Below, in pieces: positions 51,033-58,895 of a stretch of 64,000 bases of DNA (position 1 is its first letter; each line of letters opens with the position of its first letter). This DNA is from REEB95 sp963762425 (lineage in GTDB: Bacteria > Pseudomonadota > Alphaproteobacteria > ATCC43930 > CGMCC-115725). Location: assembly GCA_963762425.1 (NCBI GenBank), contig CAVXKY010000023.1, positions 117,420 through 181,419 on the forward strand, written 5' to 3'. The translations under genes and the position numbers were made by a program. The notes below the pieces were generated by a model. That model was given only the letters and a program-made list of their open reading frames with translations. It was not told the origin of the DNA and searched no databases.

Positions 51033-52420
51033 GCGCAAATCTCTCGGCCTCGCTCTATCTCGTCGCCAGCATCTGCTTCATCATGGCGCTCAGGGGGCTG
51101 TCGTCGCCGCTGACCGCGCGCGGCGGCAATCTCTACGGCATCATCGGCATGGTGATCGCGATCGGCACCACGCTCGCATCCCCCGGCGTGCTGAGCTATC
51201 CCGAAATCCTGGCCGGAATCGCCGTGGGCGGCACGATCGGCACCATCGTCGCGCTCCGCATCCAGATGACGGCGCTGCCGCAGCTGGTGGCGGCCTTCCA
51301 CAGTCTCGTGGGCTTGGCGGCGGTGTGCGTCGCAACGGCGGCGTTCTTCGCGCCCGCGGCCTATGGCATCGGCGAGGTCGGGGCGATCCACGGCCAGAGC
51401 CTGATCGAAATGAGCCTGGGCACCGCCATCGGCGCCGTCACCTTCACCGGCTCGATCATCGCCTTCGGCAAGCTTCAGGGCCTCATCACCGGCGCGCCGC
51501 TGGTCTTCCCCGGCCAGCATTGGCTCAACGCGGCGCTGGGCGTGGCGCTGGTGGCGATCATCGTCTGGTTCTTCATGGACCAGGCGCCGCTGCAATTCTG
51601 GCTGATCGTCGGAATCTCCCTGCTGCTGGGCCTGTTGCTGATCGTGCCGATCGGCGGCGCCGACATGCCGGTGGTGATCTCGATGCTGAACAGCTACTCG
51701 GGCTGGGCGGCCTGCGGCATCGGCTTCACGCTCGGCAATTCGCTGCTCATCATCACCGGCGCGCTGGTGGGCTCCTCGGGCGCGATCCTCAGCTACATCA
51801 TGTGCAAGGGCATGAACCGCTCGATCTTCAACGTGATCCTGGGCGGCTTCGGCACCGAGGGCGGCACGGTCGCGGCCGGCGGCCAGGGCGACAAGCCGGT
51901 CAAGTCGGGCAGCGCCGACGACGCCGCCTTCATCCTCAAGAACGCCAGCTCGGTCATCATCGTGCCGGGCTACGGCATGGCGGTGGCCCAGGCGCAGCAC
52001 GCGCTCAAGGAAATGGCCGACATCCTGAAGAAGGAAGGCGTCACCGTGCATTACGCCATCCATCCGGTGGCGGGCCGCATGCCCGGCCACATGAACGTGC
52101 TGCTGGCCGAAGCCAACGTGCCTTACGAGGACGTGATGGAATTGGACGAGATCAACCGCGATTTCCCCACCACCGACGTCGCCTTCGTCATCGGCGCCAA
52201 CGACGTGACCAACCCGGCGGCCAAGACCGATCCCAAATCGCCGATCTACGGCATGCCCATCCTGGACGTGGAAAAGGCCAAGACCGTGCTGTTCATCAAA
52301 CGCTCCATGGCCTCGGGCTATGCCGGGGTCCAGAACGAGCTGTTCTTCCGCGACAACACCATGATGCTGTTCGGCGACGCCAAGAAGATGTGCGAGCAGA
52401 TCGTGAAGGCGCTGGCTTAG
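51029..52420 (+). CDS. pntB: NAD(P) transhydrogenase beta subunit
   Basis: The 463-residue beta subunit: about nine membrane helices with the proton-channel histidine in VAAFHSLVGLAAV, then the NADP(H)-binding domain with SVIIVPGYGMAVAQAQHAL, VHYAIHPVAGRMPGHMNVLL and VIGANDVTNPAAKTDPKSPIYGMPIL. It ends FGDAKKMCEQIVKALA. A hairpin terminator lies about 73 bases after the stop. Confidence 0.96.
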   Translation: MSANLSASLYLVASICFIMALRGLSSPLTARGGNLYGIIGMVIAIGTTLASPGVLSYPEILAGIAVGGTIGTIVALRIQMTALPQLVAAFHSLVGLAAVCVATAAFFAPAAYGIGEVGAIHGQSLIEMSLGTAIGAVTFTGSIIAFGKLQGLITGAPLVFPGQHWLNAALGVALVAIIVWFFMDQAPLQFWLIVGISLLLGLLLIVPIGGADMPVVISMLNSYSGWAACGIGFTLGNSLLIITGALVGSSGAILSYIMCKGMNRSIFNVILGGFGTEGGTVAAGGQGDKPVKSGSADDAAFILKNASSVIIVPGYGMAVAQAQHALKEMADILKKEGVTVHYAIHPVAGRMPGHMNVLLAEANVPYEDVMELDEINRDFPTTDVAFVIGANDVTNPAAKTDPKSPIYGMPILDVEKAKTVLFIKRSMASGYAGVQNELFFRDNTMMLFGDAKKMCEQIVKALA

Positions 52421-52461
52421 CTCGGCTGTCGCACGACGCCGACGAGCTTGGTTCGCTCATG

Positions 52462-52538
52462 CGGCTGTGCTACGCAAGACCTCTTAAATCGAAAGCCGCC
52501 CACTCGGGCGGCTTAATCGTTCTTCGGCTGTGCTACGC
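52462..52538 (+). repeat. pair of short direct repeats around the terminator
   Basis: The 14-base word CGGCTGTGCTACGC occurs at 52462-52475 and again at 52525-52538, flanking the terminator hairpin. The second copy covers the stop of rpsU. Two copies only, so this is not an array. It may be a trace of local duplication. Confidence 0.6.
52493..52514. terminator. bidirectional hairpin between pntB and rpsU
   Basis: AAGCCGCC (52493-52500) pairs with GGCGGCTT (52507-52514) over a six-base loop. It lies between convergent genes. Rightward it is followed by AATCGTTCTT and leftward by CGATTT, so it can end both transcripts. Confidence 0.75.
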
Positions 52539-52739
52539 TAGTACCCTTCGCGCTCCATGCGCTTCCAAGAGCTTGCGATAGCGGCGCACCGCCTCGGCCT
52601 TTTCGCGGGCGCGGCGTTCGGACGGCTTCTCGTAATTGCGGCGGATCTTCATTTCCCGGAACAGGCCTTCGCGCTGCATCTTTTTCTTGAGCGCGCGCAG
52701 CGCCTGATCGACGTTGTTGTCGCGGACGAGAACCTGCAC
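52533..52739 (-). CDS. rpsU: 30S ribosomal protein S21
   Basis: A 68-residue basic protein with the S21 sequence VQVLVRDNNVDQALRALKKK, MQREGLFREMKIRR and YEKPSERRAREKAEAVRR. It binds the platform of the 30S subunit and helps mRNA base pairing during initiation. The likely start is GTG 52739, which gives the standard MQVLVRDNNV N-terminus; the open frame to 52901 is noncoding leader. The gene is often doubled in alphaproteobacteria; only one copy is in this window. Confidence 0.93.
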   Translation of the reverse strand: MQVLVRDNNVDQALRALKKKMQREGLFREMKIRRNYEKPSERRAREKAEAVRRYRKLLEAHGARRVLA

Positions 52740-52930
52740 GGAGGCGCATTTCCTTTCGTGAAAACGGACTAAAAGGCCAATTCCCGGCCCGGAAAACCGG
52801 TCCAAGGGGCGGGTGAATATCACCAAAATCCGGGTTTGTGAAGCCTTCGGCCGGGGCCCAAACGGCCTTTCCGGAAGGCTGCGGCTTTTGCGCCACGCCA
52901 AACCGGGCCGATTCGGCTAATATTCCCGTT

Positions 52931-53491
52931 ATGGCCATTCTCAAGATCGCCCGCATGGGCCACCCGGTGCTGCGAGGCAAGGCGGAAACCGTCGCCGACC
53001 CCACCGCGCCCGAAATCCGCCAGCTGGCCGCCGACATGATCGAGACCATGGAGGATTACGGCGGCACCGGCCTGGCCGCGCCCCAGGTGCATGTGCCGAA
53101 GCGCGTCGTGGTCTTTCGGGTGACCGAGGGGCGCCTCACCGGCCGGCCGCTCGACACGCCCCAGGACCTGACCGTCATCATCAATCCGGTGATCGAGCCG
53201 ATCGGCGCCGAGCAGGAACAGGACTGGGAAGGCTGCCTTTCGGTTCCGGGCTTGCGCGGCGCGGTGCCGCGCTTCGTCAAGATCCGCTATCGCGGCCTCG
53301 ACTTGTTCGGCAAGCCCATCGACCGCGTCGCCGAGGGCTTCCACGCCCGCGTGCTGCAACATGAATGCGACCATCTCGACGGCATTCTCTATCCGCAGCG
53401 CATGAGCGATCTGAGCCTGCTGGTCTACAACGAGGAAGGCGCGCGCCACCCGGTCGATCTGGGCCAAGCCCGCGACAAGGCGGCGGAATGA
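52931..53491 (+). CDS. def: peptide deformylase
   Basis: A 186-residue metalloenzyme that removes the formyl group from new proteins. All three motifs are present: GGTGLAAPQV, EGCLSVPG with the metal cysteine and HECDHLDGILY with the HExxH-like metal histidines. The start MAILKIARMGHPVLRG at 52931 is standard; the longer frame from 52838 is not used. No fmt gene follows; instead its stop overlaps the COQ9 start as ATGA. Confidence 0.95.
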   Translation: MAILKIARMGHPVLRGKAETVADPTAPEIRQLAADMIETMEDYGGTGLAAPQVHVPKRVVVFRVTEGRLTGRPLDTPQDLTVIINPVIEPIGAEQEQDWEGCLSVPGLRGAVPRFVKIRYRGLDLFGKPIDRVAEGFHARVLQHECDHLDGILYPQRMSDLSLLVYNEEGARHPVDLGQARDKAAE

Positions 53492-54133
53492 AAGACGACG
53501 CCGAGCTCAAGGCGAAGATCGTGCTGGCGATGCTGCCGGACGTGCCCTTCGAGGGCTGGTCGCGGGCGGCGCTGCGCAAGGCCGCGGCCAAGCTCGGCCA
53601 TGACGAGGCGGAGATCGAATTCGCTCTTCCCCGGCGGCGCGCGCGACGCGGTCGCGTGTTTTTCCGCCTGGGCCGATCATGAGACCGAAAAAGCGCTGGC
53701 CCGGAAGAAGATCGAGGCGCTCAAAATCCGCGAGCGCATCGCGCTGGGCGTCAAGACCAGGCTCGACATCCTGGCCCCCCACCGCGAGGCGGTGCGGCGT
53801 TTGATTGCCTTCCTGGCGCTGCCGGCCAATCTGCCGCTCGCCGCCAGGCTGCTTTACCGCACCACCGACGCGATCTGGCACGCGGCCGGCGACCGCGCCA
53901 CCGATTTCAGTTTCTACACCAAGCGCGGGCTTTTGGCCGGGGTGTACGCCTCGACCAGCCTCTATTGGCTCGACGACAAGTCGAAGGACGGCGCCGCGAC
54001 CTCGGCTTTCCTCGACCGCCGCATCGACCAAGTGATGAAGATCCCGAAGCTGCGCGGACGCATCAAGGAAGGGCTGGACGTTTTGCCCAATCCGCTGCGC
54101 GCCTTGCGTTCGTTTCGCCGCGGAACCACTTAG
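53488..54133 (+). CDS. COQ9-family ubiquinone biosynthesis protein, with a frameshift
   Basis: COQ9 is a lipid-binding helper of ubiquinone synthesis found in mitochondria and alphaproteobacteria, with a TetR-like fold. The N-part DDAELKAKIVLAMLPDVPFEGWS continues to HDEAEIE. The frame then moves near 53619-53622 and goes on as SLFPGGARDAVACFSAWAD, a COQ9 hallmark, to FRRGTT at 54133. Dropping one T of GAATTCG restores about 214 residues. FYTKRGLLAGVYASTSLYWLDD is the lipid-site region. Its last four bases overlap the end of convergent purK. Confidence 0.87.
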
Positions 54134-55203
54134 CTTTTCGGCTTAAGCCTTGTGACGTGGCCCATCTTGCGGCCAGGCACGGGCTTGCCCTTGCCGTAGA
54201 GATGGAGCTTGGCGCCGGGATCGCGGAGCGCCGCCCGCCAGCCCTTTACCTCGGCTCCGATCAGGTTCTTCATCACCGCGTCGGAATGGCGCTCGGGCGA
54301 ACCCAAGGGCAGGCCGCAAATGGCGCGCACCAGCTGCTCGAACTGGCTGGTAATACAGGCGTCCATGGTCCAATGGCCGGAATTATGCGGCCGGGGCGCG
54401 AGCTCGTTGACCAGCACGCGGCCCTGCTTGGTCACGAACATCTCGACCGCGAGCAATCCCACAACATCGAGCTTTTTCGCGGCCTTGACGGCGATGCGGG
54501 TCGCCTCGCGCGCCACGGCCTTCGGGATGCGGGCCGGAGCCGAGGTGGTATCGAGTATTCCCCGGTAATGGCGGTTTTCGACCGGAGTATATGCCTCGAT
54601 TTTGCCGTCCAGACCTCGGGCCACGATCACCGAAACCTCGCAGGCGAAATCGACTCGGCCTTCGAGAATGCCGGCCTTGGCGCCGAAACGCTTCCACGAC
54701 GCGGCCGGGTTCGCGCCCTTCTCCACCGCCAGCTGGCCCTTGCCGTCATAGCCGAACCGCACCGTCTTGAGGATGGCGCGCGAACCCAACGCCGCCATCG
54801 CCTGGGCCAGCGAGGCCGCGCTCCGAACCGGGTAATAATCCGCGGTGGATATGCCGATGCCGCGCAGGAAATTTTTCTCCTTCAGCCGGTCTTGCGCGAT
54901 TTCGAGCGCGTTGGGCCCCGGGCGCAACGGCTTGAGCCTGGCCAGGAAACGCGCGGCTTCGACATCGACATTCTCGAACTCGAAGGTCGCGACGTCGATC
55001 CCCCGGGCGAAGCGCCGGAGCGCCGCCTGGTCGGAATATTGGGCGGTGGTGGAAAGCGCCGCCACCTGCTTGGCCGGGCTGTCCCGTTCGGGACCGAAGA
55101 CATGGCAGCGATATCCCAACCGCGCCGCGGCGAGCGCGGTCATGCGCCCGAGTTGGCCGCCGCCCAATATGCCGATGGTCGAGCCGGGGGCAATGATCAT
55201 CAA
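54130..55203 (-). CDS. purK: N5-carboxyaminoimidazole ribonucleotide synthase
   Basis: A 357-residue ATP-grasp enzyme that carboxylates AIR with bicarbonate in purine synthesis. It starts IAPGSTIGILGGGQLGRMTALAA and has the ATP-grasp core RAILKTVRFGYDGKGQ, LLAVEMFVTKQGRVLVNELAPRPHNSGH and LIGAEVKGW-type end. Its start overlaps the purE stop; the two genes form the usual purEK operon. Confidence 0.95.
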   Translation of the reverse strand: MMIIAPGSTIGILGGGQLGRMTALAAARLGYRCHVFGPERDSPAKQVAALSTTAQYSDQAALRRFARGIDVATFEFENVDVEAARFLARLKPLRPGPNALEIAQDRLKEKNFLRGIGISTADYYPVRSAASLAQAMAALGSRAILKTVRFGYDGKGQLAVEKGANPAASWKRFGAKAGILEGRVDFACEVSVIVARGLDGKIEAYTPVENRHYRGILDTTSAPARIPKAVAREATRIAVKAAKKLDVVGLLAVEMFVTKQGRVLVNELAPRPHNSGHWTMDACITSQFEQLVRAICGLPLGSPERHSDAVMKNLIGAEVKGWRAALRDPGAKLHLYGKGKPVPGRKMGHVTRLKPKS

Positions 55204-55691
55204 CGCTTGGGGCGCTTCGGCACGGCGGCGGTTTGCCGCCTGCGCCAGGCATCAAGCCGGGCCGCCAATTTCACGTCGCCCAACGCCAGGATGGCGGCGG
55301 CCAGCAACGCGGCGTTGATCGCGCCCGCCTTGCCTATGGCCAGCGTGCCCACCGGCACGCCGCCCGGCATCTGGGCGATGGAAAGCAGGCTGTCGAGGCC
55401 CTTCAAGGCCTTGCTGGCGACCGGCACGCCCAGCACGGGGAGCGCCGTCATCGACGCCGCCATGCCCGGCAGATGGGCCGCGCCCCCGGCCCCGGCGATG
55501 ATCACCTTCAAGCCGCGGGCCTTGGCGGATGTCGCGTATTGGTAGAGCCGCTTGGGCGTGCGGTGGGCCGAAACCACCAGCGCCTCATGCTTGACGCCGA
55601 GCATGCCAAGCGTCTTGGCCGCGTGGCGCAGCGTGCTCCAATCGGAGGTGCTGCCCATGATGATGCCGACTAAGGGCCTGGCGCGCGCCAT
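55200..55691 (-). CDS. purE: N5-CAIR mutase
   Basis: A 163-residue class I PurE that isomerises N5-CAIR to CAIR. Motifs: LVGIIMGSTSDWSTLRHAA, EALVVSAHRTPKRLY with the catalytic histidine, and AGAGGAAHLPGMAA. The start at 55691 (MARARPLVG) is preceded by AAAGGCGG. Another ATG at 55724 in frame would add 11 residues. First gene of purEK, 64 bases downstream of the leftward TauE gene. Confidence 0.95.
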   Translation of the reverse strand: MARARPLVGIIMGSTSDWSTLRHAAKTLGMLGVKHEALVVSAHRTPKRLYQYATSAKARGLKVIIAGAGGAAHLPGMAASMTALPVLGVPVASKALKGLDSLLSIAQMPGGVPVGTLAIGKAGAINAALLAAAILALGDVKLAARLDAWRRRQTAAVPKRPKR

Positions 55692-55755
55692 GAAGCCGCC
55701 TTTCTGGACCGGGAAAGCGCGCATTATAGGAATGCGCGGGTCTTGGGCAAGCGGC

Positions 55756-56544
55756 TCAGAACACCAGCCGGGTGCCGGCGAGGATCAAGGTGGCGGCCAG
55801 GGTGAGGCGCAGCGCCGTATCCGGCACCAGGGTCGAGGCGTAGCTGCCCAGCACGACGCCCGGAATCGAGCCGACCAGCAGCGAGACCAGCAGATGGCCG
55901 TCGATCGAGCCGATCATCCAGTGGCCGAGCCCGGCCAGCAACGTCAACGGCACGGCATGGGCGATGTCGGAGCCGACAATGCTCACGATGCGCAACTTGG
56001 GATAGAGCAGCACCAAGGCGGTCACGCCCAACGCGCCCGCCCCCACCGACGAGATCGACACCAGCACGCCCAGTACCGCGCCCGTCGCCACGGTCAGGAG
56101 CATGGTGCGGCGCGGATCGAGTTCGCCCACGCGCCGGGCGTAGAGCTTCTGGATTTGCGCGCGGAAGATCAGCGCCAGCGCGGTGCCGAACAGCGCCAGG
56201 CCCAGCACCAGGGTGATGAACGCGCTGGCCCCCTTGCCGGCCAGATCGAGACGGGACAGAACGATCAGCGTCGCCGCCGTCGCCGGCAGGCTGCCCGAAG
56301 CCAGGCGTCCGACGATGCGCCAGTCGACGGTGCGGGTATAGCCGTGCATCAGCGTGCCGCCGGTCTTGGTCGCGGCGGCGTAGAGCAGATCGGTGCCGAC
56401 CGCGGTGGCGGGATGGATGCCGAAGAGCAGGATGAGCAGCGGCGTCATCAGCGCGCCGCCGCCGACGCCGGTCATCCCGACCAGCGTACCGACGACGAAG
56501 CCTGAAAGCGAATAGAGCGGATCGATCGTGTGAAACCAATTCAC
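55756..56544 (-). CDS. TauE/SafE-family sulfite exporter-like membrane protein
   Basis: A 262-residue inner-membrane protein with eight predicted helices. The repeated family motif appears as LSGFVVGTLVGMTGVGGGALMTPLL in the first half and ALGVLVSISSVGAGALGVTAL in the second. Members export sulfite, sulfoacetate or other small organic anions. The likely start is GTG 56544 (MNWFHTIDPLYS). No sulfur genes are near. It may run into purEK. Confidence 0.9.
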   Translation of the reverse strand: MNWFHTIDPLYSLSGFVVGTLVGMTGVGGGALMTPLLILLFGIHPATAVGTDLLYAAATKTGGTLMHGYTRTVDWRIVGRLASGSLPATAATLIVLSRLDLAGKGASAFITLVLGLALFGTALALIFRAQIQKLYARRVGELDPRRTMLLTVATGAVLGVLVSISSVGAGALGVTALVLLYPKLRIVSIVGSDIAHAVPLTLLAGLGHWMIGSIDGHLLVSLLVGSIPGVVLGSYASTLVPDTALRLTLAATLILAGTRLVF

Positions 56545-56727
56545 GGCGTGGTCACGCGTTTCTGTTGCGGGAGGATCCGAATTGTCCGACGGCGGGGAAC
56601 CAAGAGCAATCCCTTAGTTTCCTTCCCCGGCCTTGCGCCGGGCCGGATTTCCGCCCTATTCCGCGGCACTTCGCCGCAAAAAAACGCTGGACTGTTGCCC
56701 TGGGACAATCCGCCACGGTCCGGACGC

Positions 56728-56771
56728 CATTGCGAGGCCGCTCTGGATTGCTTCGCCTCTAACTCGCAATG
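56728..56771. repeat. short CATTGCGAG palindromic repeat
   Basis: CATTGCGAG (56728-56736) and CTCGCAATG (56763-56771) are perfect inverted copies, with CTGGATTGCTTC (56743-56754) between them. It shares both words with the longer element at 37580-37668 and seems to be a copy that lost one inner arm. It follows the stop of a leftward DUF465 gene. Confidence 0.8.
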
Positions 56772-56783
56772 ACAAGACAAGGG

Positions 56784-56987
56784 TCAGGCGATGATATCCG
56801 GGAGCAGCTTGCTTTCGAGCTTGGTGATGAGGTCCCTGAGCGCCAGCTTGCGGCGTTTCAGGCGCTGCATGTCGAGCGGGTTGTCGGGCGGGTTTTCCTC
56901 GCAGCGCAGAATCTCCTGGTCGAGCACGCGGTGCTCGGATTTGAGATCCTCGATTTTCGCCTTGATGGCCTCGACGTCGAGATCCAT
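56784..56987 (-). CDS. YdcH-type DUF465 small coiled-coil protein
   Basis: A 67-residue protein, nearly all helix and charged, starting MDLDVEAIKAKIEDLKSEHRVLDQEI. The block LDMQRLKRRKLALRDLITKLES is the DUF465/YdcH signature. The function of the family is unknown. Divergent from a second member starting at 57316. The 328 bases between them hold no gene; they are AT-rich around 57120-57250. Confidence 0.85.
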   Translation of the reverse strand: MDLDVEAIKAKIEDLKSEHRVLDQEILRCEENPPDNPLDMQRLKRRKLALRDLITKLESKLLPDIIA

Positions 56988-57315
56988 GCCGGAATGCCGC
57001 CCCGCGCCGGATAATCAAGGCATTATAGCAAAACCGGCCCTTGGGGGTGAGGCCCTGAAAAACCCCTGATATCCCGCGAAAATCCCGGCTTCGGAGAGGG
57101 CAGCGGCGGCGGCCGAATCTCCGCCCAATTAATAACCAGGAGCGCCGGAGGGGGCGGCGTGGAACCGTTCAACCAATGATTCCAAGCCCTTGAATTTTCC
57201 GGATTTGAGAAGGGTCCGCCCGAATCCCTAAAAATTAATTCGATCCCGCTTGGCCAAACAAGCCGGGCGGCGTTATGATGGTTTGGTTACGTCACCTCAT
57301 CCAGCAGGAGGAGCC

Positions 57316-57486
57316 ATGACGATTGAAGATCACATCGAGGAACTCCGTACCCGTCACCACAGCCTCGAAATCGAGCTCGATCGCGAAATCCACAAACCCC
57401 ACCCCGACGACGTCGCCGTCACCGGCCTGAAACGGCAAAAACTCCGCATCAAGGACGAAATCTTCCAACTGGAACACGAACGCTAG
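57316..57486 (+). CDS. second YdcH-type DUF465 small coiled-coil protein
   Basis: A 56-residue relative of the protein at 56784-56987, starting MTIEDHIEELRTRHHSLEIELDREI and ending VTGLKRQKLRIKDEIFQLEHER. GLKRQKLRIKDEI is the DUF465 signature. The ATG at 57316 has a strong CAGGAGGAG site at 57304-57312; the frame from 57250 is upstream leader. A strong terminator follows ten bases after the stop. Function unknown. Confidence 0.85.
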   Translation: MTIEDHIEELRTRHHSLEIELDREIHKPHPDDVAVTGLKRQKLRIKDEIFQLEHER

Positions 57487-57495
57487 TCCGGCGCC

Positions 57496-57530
57496 CGAAC
57501 GCCCCTCCCCTTGGAGGGGCGGTTCGTTTT
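57496..57530 (+). terminator. rho-independent terminator of the DUF465 gene
   Basis: GCCCCTCC (57501-57508) pairs with GGAGGGGC (57513-57520), and the flanking CGAAC/GTTCG extends the stem past one bulge. TTTT follows. It starts ten bases after the stop at 57486. Confidence 0.85.
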
Positions 57531-57613
57531 AAGGGCTGACAAGGATAGCCATTGCCGGATTTGGCGACGCCGCCCCCGCCTATTTCAAGGCCTGCAGAAA
57601 ATCAGAAATGGGA

Positions 57614-57687
57614 ATGTCCGCTTTATTCCCAAAAGCGGACATGAGAATGTAATTGCGAGACGTCCGCTTTGTGCCAGAAGCGGACAT
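57614..57687. repeat. two tandem GTCCGC palindromic repeats
   Basis: ATGTCCGCTTT...AAAAGCGGACAT at 57614-57642 and a sister copy ACGTCCGCTTT...GAAGCGGACAT at 57660-57687 are hairpin units 17 bases apart. A third unit lies at 60124-60152. Such units form REP-like families in some alphaproteobacteria. Confidence 0.85.
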
Positions 57688-57876
57688 CAGATCGTTGGGA
57701 TCTGCTTCCGACTTACCAGCCAGACCGCTAACTTGCGCGCTGATCCTAAGTCAAGTGGCGGTTTTATCACCACGTCACTTATATGGTTTTTTGAACTGTT
57801 GACCCAATTCGGGAAGTGCTATTAACGCTGGTTAATTGTATGGGCTGGGCCGTTACGTAATAAGAACCGGGGGGTT

Positions 57877-58701
57877 ATGATGATGCGTTCCGCTTCAGCA
57901 ATCGGTATCGCCATGTTTTTTTGGTTGCTGCTGCCTGGCGCAGCACTGGCTCAGAACGGGGGGCCAGCGGTTTCAACCGTGAACGGCAAGGCCGCACTCG
58001 CAGGCGGCGAGATGAACGCACATCCAACCGGTATCGCCGAAGGCAGCCTGACCGTACCGCTCGGCTATAGCTTCGGCGGTCAACTTGATCTACTCGGCGG
58101 CGATAGCAACGGTCAGGGCCTGTGGGGTATTGCTGGTCAGGGCTTCTGGCGTAATCCGAGCCAGGGCCTACTCGGCGTGGTGGCGCTGCACTCCGACCGA
58201 GGCATTTCCAGCACCCTGTCAAAGGGCGTCTATGTCAACCGCTACGGGGGCGAGGGCGCGCTCTATATCGGCCAGTTCACGCCCGAGGCCGCGGTCGGCT
58301 ACCAGAACGGCAACGCCAAAACCGGCGCTTTCAGTACCCTCGACCTCGGCTGGTATCCACTCGACGATCTGCGGCTTACGGGCGGCGTTGATCTCAATCC
58401 GACGCATACTCACGCACTGCTCGGTGCCGAATATCAGCTCGGTGTGGCGGCGTTGCCAGGCTTAACCACCTTTCTTAAATCCGGACTCAGCGGTCAACGC
58501 GACAGCTATGTGCTTACCGGCCTGCGCATCTATTTCGGGCCAGCCAAGACGCTGATCCGGCGCCAGCGCGAGGACGACCCGGACAATCCGCTTCTCACGG
58601 GGACAGGAAGCGGTCTGAACAATAACGGCTCGTCGCCGCCGCAGACGTGCCCCGCAGGATTTATCGGAACTCCCCCGAACTGTATTCCGGAGTTAGGTTA
58701 A
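57877..58701 (+). CDS. secreted beta-rich protein, possible outer-membrane protein
   Basis: A 274-residue protein with a signal peptide (ASAIGIAMFFWLLLPGAALAQ). The mature part is rich in glycine, tyrosine and alternating hydrophobic residues (VPLGYSFGGQLDLLGGDS, GVYVNRYGGEGALYIGQF, FSTLDLGWYPLDDLRLTGGVDL), as in outer-membrane beta-barrels. The end has a polar linker, NNNGSSPPQT, and the cysteine pair TCPAGFIGTPPNC, a motif I recall from other secreted proteins. No family is assigned. Base composition appears lower in GC than the neighbours. The gene, its repeats and the IS30 element form a small accessory island. Confidence 0.65.
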   Translation: MMMRSASAIGIAMFFWLLLPGAALAQNGGPAVSTVNGKAALAGGEMNAHPTGIAEGSLTVPLGYSFGGQLDLLGGDSNGQGLWGIAGQGFWRNPSQGLLGVVALHSDRGISSTLSKGVYVNRYGGEGALYIGQFTPEAAVGYQNGNAKTGAFSTLDLGWYPLDDLRLTGGVDLNPTHTHALLGAEYQLGVAALPGLTTFLKSGLSGQRDSYVLTGLRIYFGPAKTLIRRQREDDPDNPLLTGTGSGLNNNGSSPPQTCPAGFIGTPPNCIPELG

Positions 58702-58869
58702 GGGCTTATCTAGAGTTAGAACCCAATCTGCCCGGTTATCGGATTCTATCTTTTCGATTTGGCGGCGGCGGCAACTTCGCCAAGTGCCCGACCAATTTAT
58801 CCGCGTCATATCAGGTTTATCCCTAATAGCTGAAATTGGACCGCAGCCGGAGAACGTCCGCTATGTGTT

Positions 58870-58895
58870 GCGGATTCAACTGGTCAGCGCAACAC
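58870..58895. repeat. left terminal inverted repeat of the IS30-family element
   Basis: GCGGATTCAACTGG and the following TCAGCGCAACAC form the left end. Its reverse complement matches the right end at 60065-60090 in 21 of 26 positions by my count. It resembles the known IS30 end. The transposase stop (58884-58886) lies inside it. Confidence 0.8.

Larger units (their letters stand above)
57487..57876. other. gene-free region with terminator and palindromes
   Basis: 390 bases without a gene. It carries the terminator of the DUF465 gene (57496-57530), two GTCCGC palindromes (57614-57687) and, from about 57720, a stretch less GC-rich than the rest of the window (TTATATGG, TTAATTGTATGG) that probably holds the promoter of the secreted-protein gene at 57877. 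Confidence 0.6.
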
